The position numbers were made by a program, and so were the translations under genes. This document shows, piece after piece, positions 62,872 through 64,000 of a DNA stretch of 64,000 nt. This DNA comes from Gemmobacter lutimaris (lineage in GTDB: Bacteria > Pseudomonadota > Alphaproteobacteria > Rhodobacterales > Rhodobacteraceae): the NCBI RefSeq assembly GCF_003570715.1, contig NZ_QXXQ01000009.1, positions 22,476 to 86,475 on the forward strand. The letters run 5' to 3'. A model generated the notes under the pieces. That model ran no database searches. It was given only the letters and a program-made list of their open reading frames with translations, and was not told where the DNA came from. Position 1 is the first letter of the stretch. Every line of letters starts with the position of its first letter.

Positions 62872-63471
62872 ATGCCCGCCACCCGCCGCCTTTTCCTTGC
62901 TGCTCCCGCGTTGCTTCTGGCAGGCCGTAGTCTGGCGGCGTCGCCGGTGGGTGTAACGCTGGCCCTGACGGGGCAAGCGACACTTGCCCGCGACAAGGCC
63001 GAAAATACGCTGCGCCCCGATGATCCGCTGAACGAGGGGGATACTGTCACCACTGCCGCCGCCAGTATGGCGGTTTTGGAACTGTTCACCGAGACGCGTA
63101 TCAATCTGGGGCCGGAGACGCGCTTCACCGTTGACCGTTTCATCGCCGATCTGGGCGGCACCATAACGGTCGGTGGGGCAATGGTGTTCGACCGGCCGGA
63201 AACCCTTCCGCCGCTGGATCTTGAGGTGCAAACCAGTTTCGCCCGGATCGGGGTGCGCGGAACGCGCTTTTTCGCGGGGCCGAGCAACGGTGTGTTCGGC
63301 GTTTTTGTGCAACGCGGCAGGGTCGAGGTGACAGCCGCAGGCCAAACCCGGCAGATCGGTGCGGGCGAAGGCGTGAATATCGTCGCACCGGAAGCCGCGC
63401 CCTCGGCGGTCGCATACTGGGGCGAGGCGCGCGTTGCCGAAGCATTTGCAAGTGTTGGCCTGACCCGCTGA
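62872..63471 (+). CDS. Tat-exported FecR-domain protein
   Basis: The protein has 199 residues. A twin-arginine signal (TRRLFLAAPALLLAGRSLAAS) is at the N-terminus. Residues 30-180 form a FecR domain with DPLNEGDTVTTAAASMAVLELFTETRINLGPETRF and VQTSFARIGVRGTRFFAG. Classical FecR is an inner-membrane anti-sigma partner of FecI; here no sigma factor or TonB receptor is adjacent, and no membrane helix beyond the signal is seen, so it is probably a free periplasmic protein. Role unknown. Confidence 0.8.
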   Translation: MPATRRLFLAAPALLLAGRSLAASPVGVTLALTGQATLARDKAENTLRPDDPLNEGDTVTTAAASMAVLELFTETRINLGPETRFTVDRFIADLGGTITVGGAMVFDRPETLPPLDLEVQTSFARIGVRGTRFFAGPSNGVFGVFVQRGRVEVTAAGQTRQIGAGEGVNIVAPEAAPSAVAYWGEARVAEAFASVGLTR

Positions 63472-63547
63472 AGCTTCCTGCTGCGGTTTTCCTTTGGGCC
63501 GGATCGGTCTATATCTGATCTCCGACCCGTTTTGAGGCAGTTTCCAG

Positions 63548-64000
63548 ATGTTCCGGTTCTTTGAAGGGCTTGTTAACCCTTACCAATCCTATGCGCGCAG
63601 CGATTCCCCGCCCCGCAAGCTCTGGCCGTATCTGAAAGAGTATGTCCGGCCGTTCCGGGGTGTTTTCGTGGTGACGGCATTGCTGTCCGTGCTGGCTGCC
63701 GGATCTGACGTTGCTCTGATCTGGTACGTCGGGCGGCTGGTCGATCTGTTGGCGACCGCAAGCCCTGCCGAGGTCTGGACAGGCTACGGGACTGAAATCA
63801 TGACCGTTGGATTGGCTGTCTTGATCCTGCGGCCCTTGCTGCTGGTGTCCAATGTCGCGCTTTTGCACAATACCATCCTGCCAAACTTCGGCACGATGAT
63901 CCGCTATCGCGCGCATGATCATGTGCTGCGTCAGCCGGTCGGCTGGTTTGAAAGTGATTTTGCCGGGCGCATTGCCAACCGGGTGATGCAGACGCCTCCG
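63548..64000 (+). CDS. ABC transporter, membrane/ATP-binding fusion, N-terminal part (runs off window)
   Basis: The open frame from ATG 63548 to the right edge gives 151 residues with no stop: MFRFFEGLVNPYQSYARS, then a first helix at about 38-60, a second at about 85-105, and an RHxVLRQPVGWFESDFAGRIANRVMQT-type segment, which is the N-terminal transmembrane domain of ABC exporters (MsbA/multidrug type). The ATPase part is outside the window. Confidence 0.82.
   Translation, partial: MFRFFEGLVNPYQSYARSDSPPRKLWPYLKEYVRPFRGVFVVTALLSVLAAGSDVALIWYVGRLVDLLATASPAEVWTGYGTEIMTVGLAVLILRPLLLVSNVALLHNTILPNFGTMIRYRAHDHVLRQPVGWFESDFAGRIANRVMQTPP

Noticed and set aside
63472-63547. Possible terminator after the FecR-domain gene
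   Set aside because: No stem of useful length followed by a T-run could be found.

Overview
This window is a GC-rich chromosomal segment of a flagellated alphaproteobacterium, most likely in the Rhodobacteraceae (Rhodobacterales). The evidence is the RegB/SenC/RegA redox system, a CtrA-type flagellar gene set, alphaproteobacterial HslV, a Tim44-like adaptor, and the gene order dnaQ-coaE-aroE-maf | hemJ-rho-mnmE-mnmG-rsmG-parA-parB. The genus cannot be fixed from sequence alone. No tRNA, rRNA, insertion sequence, prophage or CRISPR was seen.

Region 1 (1-11 kb) is accessory. It opens with the start of a BapA-like surface adhesin that runs off the left edge in a long Asp-Gly minisatellite. A divergent amino-sugar regulon follows. 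Leftward lie a MurQ-type etherase, a four-gene sugar ABC transporter and a Gfo/Idh/MocA oxidoreductase. Rightward lie a MurK-type kinase, a GntR regulator, a SIS-type glucosamine-6-phosphate deaminase and NagA. Together these could turn imported MurNAc or GlcNAc into fructose-6-phosphate without a PTS. The promoter gap carries a matching pair of 19-bp boxes in opposite orientation.

Region 2 (11-22 kb) is housekeeping: a glycosyltransferase, hslV and hslU separated by an opposite-strand exported WYL-like protein, a lipoprotein hydrolase, an Smr protein, MltA, a Tim44-like protein, FxsA, SecB, DnaQ, CoaE, AroE and Maf.

Region 3 (22-34.5 kb) is the replication and segregation core. A candidate oriC at 22066-22467 has a cluster of DnaA-box-like sites and A/T-rich tracts, and gene orientation switches from minus to plus there. 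parA and parB lie 6 kb downstream. Five parS-like sites lie at 25.6, 27.5, 31.35, 34.4 and 43.4 kb; four of them are inside genes. This zone also holds hemW, rdgB, rph, hrcA and grpE, and its base composition is visibly lower in GC than the flanks.

Region 4 (34.5-55.5 kb) holds mutS, maeB, a ribokinase-like gene, the leftward block divL-like/tsaE/amgK/murU/addB/addA, the regB / senC-regA redox regulon and pnp. The DivL-like protein is a PAS protein without a kinase domain, and a perfect CtrA motif (TTAA-N7-TTAA) lies just upstream of it.

Region 5 (55.5-64 kb) holds a nine-gene flagellar operon (flgB-flgC-fliE-fliQ-flgF-flgG-flgA-flgH-fliL) divergent from fliI, then a chromate-type transporter, an exported FecR-domain protein and the start of an ABC exporter cut by the right edge.
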